DNA of 55,433 nucleotides from an uncultured Clostridia bacterium (GTDB lineage Bacteria > Bacillota > Clostridia > Christensenellales > Borkfalkiaceae): NCBI GenBank assembly GCA_947625025.1, contig CANQMQ010000011.1, positions 1-55,433 of the forward strand, written 5' to 3'. Positions 24,743-33,215 of the stretch are shown here, one piece after another. The notes beneath the pieces were generated by a model that saw only the letters and a list, made by a program, of their open reading frames with translations, had not been told where the DNA came from and made no database searches. The stretch's first letter is position 1. The number at the start of each line of letters is the position of its first letter. Position numbers and translations under genes: made by a program.

Positions 24743-24786
24743 CTGAGGCGCCGCCCGACCGCTTTTGCGGTCGGGCGGCGCCTCAG
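24743..24786. repeat. REP-like palindrome, copy 2
   Basis: A perfect 20-bp stem (24743-24762 with 24767-24786) around TTTT. The inner 13-bp arms match copy 1 at 17576-17623 while the outer bases differ, each copy keeping its own pairing. It lies between the end of a family C lipoprotein gene and the heptose promoter, next to the short tandem GCACTATAC repeats at about 24721-24740. Confidence 0.8.
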
Positions 24787-24816
24787 AAAATAGCCCGATG
24801 AAGTTTGGGCGTAACC

Positions 24817-25332
24817 TTATTCGTCATAGACGAACAGATAGCACTCTTCGGCGCCGTCTAAATAAAACGCCACGCCGCCCGCGGCATAGCTTAAAAGCAC
24901 TGCGTTCCCTCTCCATAGGAAGCTAACCGCGTATTTCCCGTCAAACTCTCCGCAGCACTTTATTTTGATATCCGCTATAGCTTCCTCTTCGCTCTTATCG
25001 GGACTGAAATTGTGTGTAAAGTTCCGATAATACGCCCGCTTGATGTCCTGCTCGGTCTCCCCGCTCAATTCCCCGAGCGGCTTATCGGGCGTGAACTCTA
25101 TACTTGTCCACAAACTACTCTGACAGCTCCCTAACCCATCCTCTTCGGGAGTCAGATAAACCCCTCCATGATAATAGGCGATGTGCATGATATCCCTTCG
25201 GGTGAGAAGCTGCATCCGATACGCCTCATCGATTTCATAGAAGGTGCCTATTTTATCCTCCTTGCACCCTCCGAAGGAAATGAGGCCAAACGATAAAACC
25301 ATTGCCATCAAAACCGTACTTATTCTCTTCAT
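24817..25332 (-). CDS. Paralogous lipoprotein, family C (copy 2)
   Basis: 171 residues from the ATG 19 bp after the family B stop; a longer frame would overlap that gene and is rejected. Lipobox SFGGC (cysteine 23), then KEDKIGTFYEIDEAYRMQLL. Paralog of the gene at 25958-26512, sharing DEAYRMQLLTRRDIM, VYLTPEEDG and the DGKY(A/V)V strand near the C-terminus. No known family. Last gene of a three-gene C-B-C lipoprotein operon. Confidence 0.75.
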   Translation of the reverse strand: MKRISTVLMAMVLSFGLISFGGCKEDKIGTFYEIDEAYRMQLLTRRDIMHIAYYHGGVYLTPEEDGLGSCQSSLWTSIEFTPDKPLGELSGETEQDIKRAYYRNFTHNFSPDKSEEEAIADIKIKCCGEFDGKYAVSFLWRGNAVLLSYAAGGVAFYLDGAEECYLFVYDE

Positions 25333-25351
25333 GCCGCACCCCCCACCGCAC

Positions 25352-25921
25352 TTATTTTTCTGCATTTTTTATCAGCTGCCCCACCTGTTCTTCGGTTACA
25401 TTCTGATAGAAGATACCGAGCGTTTTGGGGAATGTGACTGCTTTTACGATAGTGGGATCGTGCGTCTTTGAAGCCTCTTCGGGGAGTTTCTCTAACCTGA
25501 CGACTGCATACCCGATGATGTTCGAATCCTTCCGATTGATAAACTCGAGCCAAATCGTCTCGTTTTCTGCGAAGTATGTCCCTGTTCCGTCGTAATAGAC
25601 ATCCGACCAATAAATGGATGTGCCGCTTGCAACCGTTACCGAAGATGCACTTGAATGTGTATCCAACAAAAATAGCCCCTCTTTCTTCGGATCTTGCAAC
25701 CTTGTGGAACAAACAAACTCCGATCCTTCTTCCCCTTTTAACGCAATTTCGTTCACTAAACAATAGGAAACAGCTTTCGAGCCGAAGAAGTTCATCTCTA
25801 TCATTCCTTTGGCGTCCTCTTCACGAAACCCCAATTCATTCTTAGAGCCATTGCACCCTCCGAAGGAAATGAGGCTCAGCGACACTATTGCCGCAAGCAA
25901 AATTGTTACGATTTTTTTCAT
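25352..25921 (-). CDS. Paralogous lipoprotein, family B (copy 2)
   Basis: 189 residues, lipobox SFGGC (cysteine 23). Matches copy 1 (18989-19546) at both ends: NGSKNELGFREEDAK after the lipobox and TFPKTLGIFYQNV to KNAEK at the C-terminus, with VASGTSIYWS and WLEFINRK in the middle. The mid-section has diverged more than the 3' end, which looks like gene conversion of the end. Middle gene of the C-B-C lipoprotein operon. Function unknown. Confidence 0.75.
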   Translation of the reverse strand: MKKIVTILLAAIVSLSLISFGGCNGSKNELGFREEDAKGMIEMNFFGSKAVSYCLVNEIALKGEEGSEFVCSTRLQDPKKEGLFLLDTHSSASSVTVASGTSIYWSDVYYDGTGTYFAENETIWLEFINRKDSNIIGYAVVRLEKLPEEASKTHDPTIVKAVTFPKTLGIFYQNVTEEQVGQLIKNAEK

Positions 25922-25957
25922 GATTTGCCCCCTTTTTATTTTTACTACCCCTGAGCC

Positions 25958-26512
25958 TCATTCCGCTTCATTGAACATAAATACTAAGAATTCAGGCCCC
26001 GTATTCGAAAGGACCCAAGAAATTCCCGCCACGGAGACGGCCGTAAGCATTGCACCGAATCCCACGCCGAAGTTCACCACATACTTCCCATCGAAGTTGC
26101 CGTAATAATTCATCGTCAAATCGGCAATCGCCGCATCCTCCTCTTCATCGGGATCGAAGTAGCCAAGGTCGTCCCTGTAATTCCTAAAAAACGCCCTCTT
26201 GATGTTGAGCTCCGTCTCTTCGTCGAGCGGAACAAGGGATTCAAGGGGCCCCGGTTGGAAGTCGATCTCTACCCACGAATCCCTATCGTACGGCCCGCCC
26301 ATGCCGTCCTCCTCGGGAGTCAAATACACGGCACCGCAGTAACGATAGGAAACGAGCATGATATCTCTTCGGGTGAGGAGCTGCATGCGGTAGGCCTCGT
26401 CGAGGGCATGGAAGGTACCGATTTTGTCCTCTTCCTCCTCGCTGCACCCGCCAAAGGAAATGAGGCTCAACGACAAGACCATTGCCATCAAAACCGTAAT
26501 GATTTTCTTCAT
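25958..26512 (-). CDS. Paralogous lipoprotein, family C (copy 1)
   Basis: 184 residues, ATG with AAGGAGGTGG upstream. Lipobox SFGGC (cysteine 23) followed by an acidic linker (SEEEEDK) and a domain of about 150 residues containing DEAYRMQLLTRRDIM, YLTPEEDGMGG, IKRAFFRNY and VVNFGVGFG. No known family. First gene of a three-gene lipoprotein operon; the signal peptide is nearly the same as in family B, although the mature domains differ. Confidence 0.75.
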   Translation of the reverse strand: MKKIITVLMAMVLSLSLISFGGCSEEEEDKIGTFHALDEAYRMQLLTRRDIMLVSYRYCGAVYLTPEEDGMGGPYDRDSWVEIDFQPGPLESLVPLDEETELNIKRAFFRNYRDDLGYFDPDEEEDAAIADLTMNYYGNFDGKYVVNFGVGFGAMLTAVSVAGISWVLSNTGPEFLVFMFNEAE

Positions 26513-26532
26513 GATTCCACCTCCTTATTTAT

Positions 26533-26561
26533 ATTGTATCATATTAAAAAGCGGATTGCAA
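26533..26561 (-). promoter_or_regulatory. Promoter of the C-B-C lipoprotein operon
   Basis: TTGCAA (26561-26556), 17 bp, TACAAT (26538-26533). The -35 context CGGCTTGCAATCCG is shared with the family A promoter at 20282-20310. Confidence 0.8.
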
Positions 26562-26768
26562 GCCGCTGAACAATAAAAATTGAAAAAAGAACTATTAGAA
26601 TTTTTAATGTAGTGTATAAGCATTACTTATAATGTTGCATAAGTGGCGCGATGGAGCCGCTCGGCACTATGCCCCGATGTTGTATACGTCAGAGCTTTCT
26701 CTTTTCGGGCGAGAACTGTTCGGGCGGAAAGAGGCGGACTGTACTTGTAAGAAATTCTCGTCAACTGC
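26562..26768. other. Intergenic stretch between lipoproteins and type III R-M
   Basis: About 200 bp with no supportable gene. The first 80 bp are AT-rich; the rest is GC-rich and matches nothing I recognise. It marks the boundary between a leftward and a rightward region. Confidence 0.4.
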
Positions 26769-26797
26769 TTGCATTCAACGCGGCGCGGTGGTACAAT
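26769..26797 (+). promoter_or_regulatory. Distal promoter of the type III R-M operon
   Basis: TTGCAT (26769-26774), 17 bp, TACAAT (26792-26797), about 150 nt upstream of mod. Confidence 0.6.
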
Positions 26798-26902
26798 TGA
26801 GATATAACCGTCCGAAAAAGAACGCTTCCCCCCTTGATGGAAACCCGTAACCCGCAAATTTGCCGTTTCCCCCTGTTTTTGGTACGCTTTTTGCAAAAAA
26901 TG

Positions 26903-26911
26903 TGCTATAAT
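26903..26911 (+). promoter_or_regulatory. Proximal extended -10 promoter of mod
   Basis: TG-C-TATAAT, 39 bp upstream of the mod start codon, without a good -35. Two promoters could separate timing of methylase expression, but that is speculation. Confidence 0.55.
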
Positions 26912-26950
26912 GGTTGCGAAGCACGAATCACAATCGGAAAGGACTTTCAC

Positions 26951-28561
26951 ATGCCCACGTTGGAATGGATCGGAAAAGAAAAAGTAATCGATCATCATCG
27001 GGAAGTGCCCTATCGGGTTCTCGATAAAAAATATACCTATAACGGAGATGCTTCCGAGAATATGGTCATTCACGGAGACAATCTCCTCGCCCTCAAATCG
27101 CTCTTGCCGCAATTCGAGGGCAGGGTAGACTGTATCTACATCGATCCCCCCTACAACACGGGCAACGAAAAGTGGGTGTATAACGACAACGTCAACGACC
27201 CGCACATCAAGAAATGGCTTGGGGAAGTTGTGGGGCCCGAAGGGGAAGATCTATCCCGCCATGATAAGTGGCTGTGCATGATGTATCCGCGCATGAAACT
27301 CCTGCATCAGTTGCTTTCCGATAGCGGCGTCATTTTCATCAGCATCGACGATAACGAGCTGAGCAACTTAAAATGCATCTGCGATGAAATCTTCGGCCCC
27401 AAAAATTTTATCGCAAATATTGCAGTGGAAAATGATTCCAGGGCACGCCCGTATAATTCGATTTCGATCACGCACGAGTACATACTTGTTTATAAGAGAT
27501 CCGATGCATTCTCGGCACAAATTCTGCACAACGGTTCAAAAAAATTTCGATTCTATGATGAACGCGGCGGATATGATTTGTATGAATTGCGAAACAGAAA
27601 CAGCGACTTTAACATTTCCAACCGCCCGAATTTGTACTATCCCTTTTGGGTAAATCCGAACAAGACCTACGATAACGATTTATATGAAATAGATATTGAA
27701 GAACATGACGGCTGGATAAAATTCTATCCGCAAGAATCGAAGGGAATTAAAACGGTATGGCGTTGGGGGAAGGAGAAAGCGAAGCAAAACTTAAATACCG
27801 TAATTTTTGGCAGAAAAGCAGTCGGCGGTTGGCAAGTCGTCAAAAAATATCGGGGAGATGCCTACTCGTTAAATTCTGTGTGGACAAATTCTGAATTCAG
27901 TTCGGATAGCGGTACATTGACGCTCAAAAAGTATTTTGATGAAAAGCGCATATTCGGCTTCCCCAAGCCGCCTGCGCTCATCGAGCAGTGTCTCTCCCTC
28001 GTAGCAAAGAAAGACGCCCTCGTCCTCGATTCCTTTGCGGGGAGCGGAACGACCGCGCACGCCGTACTCAATCTCAACAAGCGGGATGGCGGCAACCGCA
28101 AGTTCATCCTCGTTGAGATGATGGATTATGCCGAAACCATCACAGCAGAGCGCATAAAGCGGGTGATCGCGGGGTACGGTGAAGGCAAAAACGCAGTCGA
28201 GGGGACGGGCGGAGACTTCGGTTATTACGAACTCGGGCTTCCGCTCTTTCGCCAAGACCATAGCCTCAATGAGGACGTCGGCCCCGAAGAGATCCGCAAA
28301 TACGTCTACTACATGGAGACCAAAGAACGGCTCCCCGAAAAGAGCGAAGCATATTTCTTGGGAGAGCACAACGGTACGGCGTACTATTTCTATTACGAAA
28401 GGGCGCACGTCACCACGCTCAACCATGAATTCCTCTCAAACATCAAGGCAGCTGCCCAAAACTTCGTGATATATGCCGACGTATGCGTGTTACCGAAAAA
28501 ATTTTTAACGCAACATAACATTACTTTCAAGAAAATACCGCGCGACATCGCAAGGTTATAG
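26951..28561 (+). CDS. mod: Type III DNA methyltransferase (Mod)
   Basis: 536 residues from the ATG preceded by AAAGGA. Methylates adenine in an asymmetric site and supplies sequence recognition for the complex. Catalytic DPPYNTGNEKW at about 65-75 comes first, and the AdoMet motif FAGSGTT at about 362-368 comes later, the beta-class order of type III Mod. The target-recognition region between them (about 155-325, DNA 27410-27930) is visibly more AT-rich than the flanking catalytic parts, as expected when recognition domains are exchanged. Seen no simple-sequence repeat in the gene, so no sign of slippage-type phase variation. The res gene follows 9 bp later. Confidence 0.93.
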   Translation: MPTLEWIGKEKVIDHHREVPYRVLDKKYTYNGDASENMVIHGDNLLALKSLLPQFEGRVDCIYIDPPYNTGNEKWVYNDNVNDPHIKKWLGEVVGPEGEDLSRHDKWLCMMYPRMKLLHQLLSDSGVIFISIDDNELSNLKCICDEIFGPKNFIANIAVENDSRARPYNSISITHEYILVYKRSDAFSAQILHNGSKKFRFYDERGGYDLYELRNRNSDFNISNRPNLYYPFWVNPNKTYDNDLYEIDIEEHDGWIKFYPQESKGIKTVWRWGKEKAKQNLNTVIFGRKAVGGWQVVKKYRGDAYSLNSVWTNSEFSSDSGTLTLKKYFDEKRIFGFPKPPALIEQCLSLVAKKDALVLDSFAGSGTTAHAVLNLNKRDGGNRKFILVEMMDYAETITAERIKRVIAGYGEGKNAVEGTGGDFGYYELGLPLFRQDHSLNEDVGPEEIRKYVYYMETKERLPEKSEAYFLGEHNGTAYYFYYERAHVTTLNHEFLSNIKAAAQNFVIYADVCVLPKKFLTQHNITFKKIPRDIARL

Positions 28562-28570
28562 GAGAACTCC

Positions 28571-31168
28571 ATGGAACTGAAACAATTTCAAATCCGGGCC
28601 CTTTCCGATCTCAACCGCTATTGCGAGCTCTTGAATACGACGGGGAGCGTCGTACGGGCATACCGTGATTTTTGGGCGGAACAATATGTAGAGATCGGCT
28701 CCGTTGCGCCCTATCAGAATGTGATCGAGAATACGCCGCGCGTGTGCTTCAAGGTGCCTACGGGCGGCGGCAAGACCTTCCTCGCCTGCAATGCGCTCAA
28801 AGTCATTTTCGATCATTTGCCGAGCACGAAGAGAAAGCTCGTCGTCTGGCTGGTCCCCTCGGAGGCAATTCTCACGCAGACGCTCGAAAATCTCTCCAAC
28901 CCCAACCACCCTTATCATCAAAAGATTTGCGCCGATTTCAACGGACGCGTCCAAATTTACAGTAAGCAGCAAGTTCTCTTGGGGCAACAGTTCAATGCGA
29001 CTACGGTAAGCGAACAGCTCTGCATCGTCGTGATGAGCTTCGATAGCCTCCGCATCAAGAATAAGGAAGGCAGGAAGGCCTATCAGGAGAACGGGAACCT
29101 CCTTTCCTTCAAAGATGTTCCCACCGAAGTAGAGACGCGTATCGACGGCGTAGACGATACCGCCCTCATCCAAGTATTTCATCGGCTGTCCCCCGTCGTG
29201 ATCGTGGATGAAAGCCATCACACTGCGGGAGACTTGAGCGTCGAGATGCTCAAAAATCTCAACCCGAGTTTCATCCTCGACCTCACCGCCACCCCCCGTA
29301 AAAATACCAACATCATTTCCTATGTGGACGCCGCGCAGCTGAAGGCGGAGAACATGGTGAAGCTGCCCGTCATTGTTTACAACCGCCCCTCCAAGGAGGA
29401 AGTGATCGCGGATGCGCTCGACTTGCGCAACAAACTCGAGGAGCTTGCAAAGGGGCAGGCGGGAGGAAGATATATCCGCCCCATCGTGCTCTTTCAGGCA
29501 CAGCCCAAACAGGCGGAAAATCGGGAGACCTTTCAAAAACTCAAGGAGCGGCTGATCGAGAGCGGCATCCCCAAGGAAGAGATCGCAATCAAGACGGCGG
29601 AGATCAATGAACTCAAGGATGTGAAACTCGATGGACCGTCCTGCAAGATCCGCTACATCATCACCGTGAACGCCCTCAAGGAGGGGTGGGATTGCCCGTT
29701 CGCATATATTTTGGCCACCCTCGCCAACAAGACTTCGACGGTAGACGTCGAGCAAATTTTGGGACGGGTGCTGCGCTTGCCCTATACGCAGCAGAACGAC
29801 AGCAAGTTCTTAAATCTCTCCTATGTGCTCACTTGCTCCAACGATTTCCATGAGACCATCAAGAAGATCATCAAGGGATTGAACGATGCGGGCTTCAGCG
29901 AACGGGAATATCGCGTAGCCGAAGATGTGCCCGCCGCCCCTCAGGCTCCCGTACCCGTCCAACAGACCTTCCCGCCCGAGCTAATGCAAGATGAAGATTT
30001 CCTCCAATTCGACGATGAAAGCCTGAAGAACATGCTCGGCCAACGCGCCGAGCCCACCCCATCCCCCACGCTCGACTCCATGCTTTCGAGCGCCGAAACG
30101 AACAGCGATTCCTATGAGGCGGCGCTCCGCAGAAGTGAAAGTGAGGGATTCGGCAATTTATCTTCGGAGGTGAGAAACATGGTACCCACCTATCCCATGT
30201 ATGAACAGTTCCGCAAGGAGGCGCTTGCCCTCCGTATCCCGCAGTTCTTTATAAAGATGCCGCCCAACCTGTTGTCCTTTGTCAACCCCGATAAAAAGAT
30301 CCTTCTCGATAAGGAGCTGCTCGGAGACGGATTTCGGCTCAAGGATAAGGATACCGATATCGACTTCGGGGATGCGGGGGAGCCCGTCGTCTCCATCGAT
30401 GTGGAGAGGAATGAGCGCCCGAAGTATCGCCAACTCCCCGGTGAGGAGAGTGAACGCTTCAAGGATATGATGCAATCCCTTCCTCCCGAAGGCCGCGTCA
30501 GGAACTGCAAAATAAAGCTCAAACAAAATTTGGAGCACCTCGACGGGGTCAGCGGGAAGGATTTAGCGGAATATATCGACCGCATTGTAGAAAACATGGG
30601 CGGCGATGAAATTGTCGGCATGCAGAAAAATATTTACGGATACACCGAAAAGATCCGTAAGAAGATCGTGGAACTTTTGACGAAGTACCGCAAACAGCAG
30701 TTCTACCATATGCTTGAAACGGGAAAGATCGAATGCCTGCCGTCCTTCACAGTGCAAAGTGAGATCATCCCGGGGAGTAAGTTCGATTTGCTCTCGAAGT
30801 CGCTGTATACCTCCGAACAATCGATCAACGGATTCGAACTCAAGGTAATCGAGAAAGTTGCCGCCCTGCCCAACGTCAAATGGTGGCATCGGAATATCGA
30901 TCGGGTGGAGTTCAGCATCAACGGATTTATCAACCCCTACCCGGATTTCATCGTTATGACGCACAGCGGGAAGGTGGTTATGTTGGAGACGAAGGGCGGC
31001 CATCTCGCCACAAACGACGATAGCCGCGATAAAGCGGAGCTCGGAAAGGTTTGGCAGGCACAGGCAGGCGGGAACTACCGTTACTACATGGTCGGCGAAG
31101 CCGAATATGCCAACAATCCTGACGTGATCTCACTCGATACATTCATGAAAATCATGAAGGAACTGTAA
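28571..31168 (+). CDS. res: Type III restriction endonuclease subunit (Res)
   Basis: 865 residues. Superfamily 2 helicase/translocase with Walker A PTGGGKT (63-69), DESHH box (213-217), DLTATPRKN, and the motif VI stretch QILGRVLRLP. A PD-(D/E)xK nuclease lies at the C-terminus: Asp792 in YPDFIV and Glu806/Lys808 in LETKGG. Res cuts DNA beside unmethylated sites after ATP-driven communication between two Mod-bound sites. All catalytic elements are present, so the system looks active. Ribosome site AGGAG overlaps the end of mod. Confidence 0.93.
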   Translation: MELKQFQIRALSDLNRYCELLNTTGSVVRAYRDFWAEQYVEIGSVAPYQNVIENTPRVCFKVPTGGGKTFLACNALKVIFDHLPSTKRKLVVWLVPSEAILTQTLENLSNPNHPYHQKICADFNGRVQIYSKQQVLLGQQFNATTVSEQLCIVVMSFDSLRIKNKEGRKAYQENGNLLSFKDVPTEVETRIDGVDDTALIQVFHRLSPVVIVDESHHTAGDLSVEMLKNLNPSFILDLTATPRKNTNIISYVDAAQLKAENMVKLPVIVYNRPSKEEVIADALDLRNKLEELAKGQAGGRYIRPIVLFQAQPKQAENRETFQKLKERLIESGIPKEEIAIKTAEINELKDVKLDGPSCKIRYIITVNALKEGWDCPFAYILATLANKTSTVDVEQILGRVLRLPYTQQNDSKFLNLSYVLTCSNDFHETIKKIIKGLNDAGFSEREYRVAEDVPAAPQAPVPVQQTFPPELMQDEDFLQFDDESLKNMLGQRAEPTPSPTLDSMLSSAETNSDSYEAALRRSESEGFGNLSSEVRNMVPTYPMYEQFRKEALALRIPQFFIKMPPNLLSFVNPDKKILLDKELLGDGFRLKDKDTDIDFGDAGEPVVSIDVERNERPKYRQLPGEESERFKDMMQSLPPEGRVRNCKIKLKQNLEHLDGVSGKDLAEYIDRIVENMGGDEIVGMQKNIYGYTEKIRKKIVELLTKYRKQQFYHMLETGKIECLPSFTVQSEIIPGSKFDLLSKSLYTSEQSINGFELKVIEKVAALPNVKWWHRNIDRVEFSINGFINPYPDFIVMTHSGKVVMLETKGGHLATNDDSRDKAELGKVWQAQAGGNYRYYMVGEAEYANNPDVISLDTFMKIMKEL

Positions 31169-31198
31169 AAAGAGAGCGCAATCGAAATGCAGAACTTG

Positions 31199-31230
31199 AA
31201 TGCCCCCCAAGTGTTACCTTGGGGGGCATT
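31199..31230. terminator. Hairpin between converging res and Glu-Pro protein genes
   Basis: A perfect 13-bp stem (AATGCCCCCCAAG and its complement) with a 6-nt loop. Neither side has a good T-run, but its position 30 bp past the res stop suggests a shared transcription end. Confidence 0.6.
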
Positions 31231-31298
31231 TGATGTTGGGGAACGATCCCCTTTCTTTTGCGCATGCACATTCCTCTTACGGCTGCATGGTCGTTTTT

Positions 31299-33203
31299 TT
31301 ACGGCTGTTGGCGGCGGGTGGCCTTGCGAAGAGGCTTCAGGGGAAGATGCAGTTTGCTCGGGGCCCGCTTGGTACGCGCCACCACGATGACTTCCTGCAG
31401 GGCGTTATCGGGCGACTTATAGAGCGCGATCTCGCCCTTTTCCCATTCCTTGCCATCGGGATCGAACCAATACACCTTCCTGCCGCGGCGGCGGAACATC
31501 ACGCCCACGACGTCGATACCGTCCTCATCCTCATCCGTTTTCTCTTCCTCATAGGATTCTACGTCGTCGAGCTCCTGTTCGGATAAGTCCTCCACTTCGG
31601 GCTCCTCGGGCTCAGGTTCGGGTTCGGGTTCGGGTTCAGGTTCGGGTTCAGGCTCGGGTTCGGGCTCAGGCTCGGGTTCAGGTTCAGGCTCGGGTTCGGG
31701 CTGTGCTTCCTCTGTTACTTCTTCAATAACAGGTTCTTCAACAACTTCGGGAGTAGGTTCTTCTACAGGTTCGGGAACAACCTCAGGCTCGGGCTCCTCA
31801 ACAACGGGTTGCTCCTCAACCACAGGTTCCTCTACGGGTTCGGGAGTAGGCTCTACCACGGGCTCTTCTACGGGTTCCGCAACGGCAGGGGCGACCTCTT
31901 CCGCAACTTCTGGAGGTACGGGTGTAGGACGGGGTGCGCCTGTACGGCGGCGGCGTGCCTTCACCATCTTGATGAGCCCCTCCTCAATGAGTTCATCCTC
32001 GGGCCGTACGGCAAGGTAGTAATCCTTCTCCTCCCTCTCGATGGCGGGAATGCCGTAGAGCTCCATGAGCATCCCGATAATTTCCTTCGCATGCTTCTCC
32101 TTCCTGTTCCCCGTGAGGCGGATCATGCAGGGCGTATCCACATACGAGCGCTGGTCTCCAACGTTCTCCACATGATACTTGGTCCCTTCGAAGGGAGCGG
32201 GGTCGAGGGCGAAATACATGCAGAGCGTCTTGCCGCGGAAGGAGAAGCGCATGAGCGCCTGCCTGCCGTGGTAGAAGGTCTCCCGCTTGAAGCTGATGCG
32301 CGAACGCATCTTCTCATACCCGAGGGCAGCGTTCTTCAGCCTGATATAGCGCATCTTTACGGTATCATCCGAGAGGATGTACTTGGCCTTGAAGCTCTTG
32401 ACGGGGCGGAGGAAGTATTCATACAGGTCCTCCTCTTCGCCTTCCATGGGTACGAGGATGGGCATGGATACGGAATCTTCCTCGTCCTCTTCCTCTTCCT
32501 CCTCCTCATCCTCTTCTTCCTCATTCTCTTCGGATTCGGCCGCGGGAACGAGTACGGGCACGAATACGCGCTCGGGTTCGGGCTCAGGCTCGGGTTCGGG
32601 TTCAGGTTCGGGCTCAGGCTCAGGCTCCTCAATAACCTCGGGCTCGGGCTCAGGCTCAGGCTCGGGTTCGGGCTCAGGTTCGGGCTCGGGTTCGGACATG
32701 GGTACGGGTTCGGACATGGGTGCCACAGAATCGGCGCGTACGATGTCGATGGGATACATCGCGCTCATGTCCCGATGCGTAATTTGTATCATCACCCTGC
32801 CCTCGGCGGTCATATCGGGGACGGAGATGGCGTAATCCTCCACCTCCTCTTCAAACGGAGGTTTATCGAACATCGCCTTGACGACCAGCCCTTCATACGA
32901 AAATACTTCCCCGACGGTAAACTGCTTTTTGACATTGGAAGTATCCGCCCTCAGCCAAATGAGTTTGCGCTCCTCCGAAGGAGCGGGCACACCTGCAGGC
33001 ATAGGCGCGGCGACGGGGATATAGATGGGCTCGGGTTTGCGCTCCGCCTCGGCTTTGAGGTGCTTGCCCCGCACGATCGCGGCGACCCCGATCGCGATGA
33101 TTGCGGCGATCGTCACGATCTCAATGATGAGAAGTGCAAGATAAACCGTATCCTGGCTCCAAGGGAGTGTGATCCCGAAAAGTTTGATGGCGTTCAATAA
33201 CAT
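31299..33203 (-). CDS. Membrane protein with Glu-Pro repeats, partner of the giant surface protein
   Basis: 634 residues, AAGGAGGGAACATT before the ATG, 12 bp after the giant gene. One membrane helix at about 20-45, then [12 protein letters not shown]. An Ig-like (Big_3-type) region lies at about 85-160 ([19 protein letters not shown]). Two long Glu-Pro repeat stretches (about 170-212 and 465-545) act as stiff rods. Between them is a folded domain at about 265-400 ([43 protein letters not shown]) that I recall from other Clostridia without a function. The basic residues after the helix favour a cytoplasmic C-terminus, while the Ig-like region favours outside; the topology is unsettled. Probably assists or anchors the giant protein. 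Confidence 0.8.
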   Translation of the reverse strand: MLLNAIKLFGITLPWSQDTVYLALLIIEIVTIAAIIAIGVAAIVRGKHLKAEAERKPEPIYIPVAAPMPAGVPAPSEERKLIWLRADTSNVKKQFTVGEVFSYEGLVVKAMFDKPPFEEEVEDYAISVPDMTAEGRVMIQITHRDMSAMYPIDIVRADSVAPMSEPVPMSEPEPEPEPEPEPEPEPEPEVIEEPEPEPEPEPEPEPEPEPERVFVPVLVPAAESEENEEEEDEEEEEEEDEEDSVSMPILVPMEGEEEDLYEYFLRPVKSFKAKYILSDDTVKMRYIRLKNAALGYEKMRSRISFKRETFYHGRQALMRFSFRGKTLCMYFALDPAPFEGTKYHVENVGDQRSYVDTPCMIRLTGNRKEKHAKEIIGMLMELYGIPAIEREEKDYYLAVRPEDELIEEGLIKMVKARRRRTGAPRPTPVPPEVAEEVAPAVAEPVEEPVVEPTPEPVEEPVVEEQPVVEEPEPEVVPEPVEEPTPEVVEEPVIEEVTEEAQPEPEPEPEPEPEPEPEPEPEPEPEPEPEPEPEEPEVEDLSEQELDDVESYEEEKTDEDEDGIDVVGVMFRRRGRKVYWFDPDGKEWEKGEIALYKSPDNALQEVIVVARTKRAPSKLHLPLKPLRKATRRQQP

Positions 33204-33215
33204 AATGTTCCCTCC

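Noticed and set aside
26669-26685. A 15-16 base match (GATGTTGTATACGTC) between 26.67 kb and 49.78 kb.
   Set aside because: A match of this length is expected about once by chance in a window this size, and one copy is inside adhesin coding sequence.
31600-32700. Short tandem repeats of GGTTCG/GGCTCA type as a possible slippage-controlled phase switch.
   Set aside because: They encode the Glu-Pro rods in six-base units, so gain or loss of a unit keeps the frame; length variation is possible but not on/off switching.
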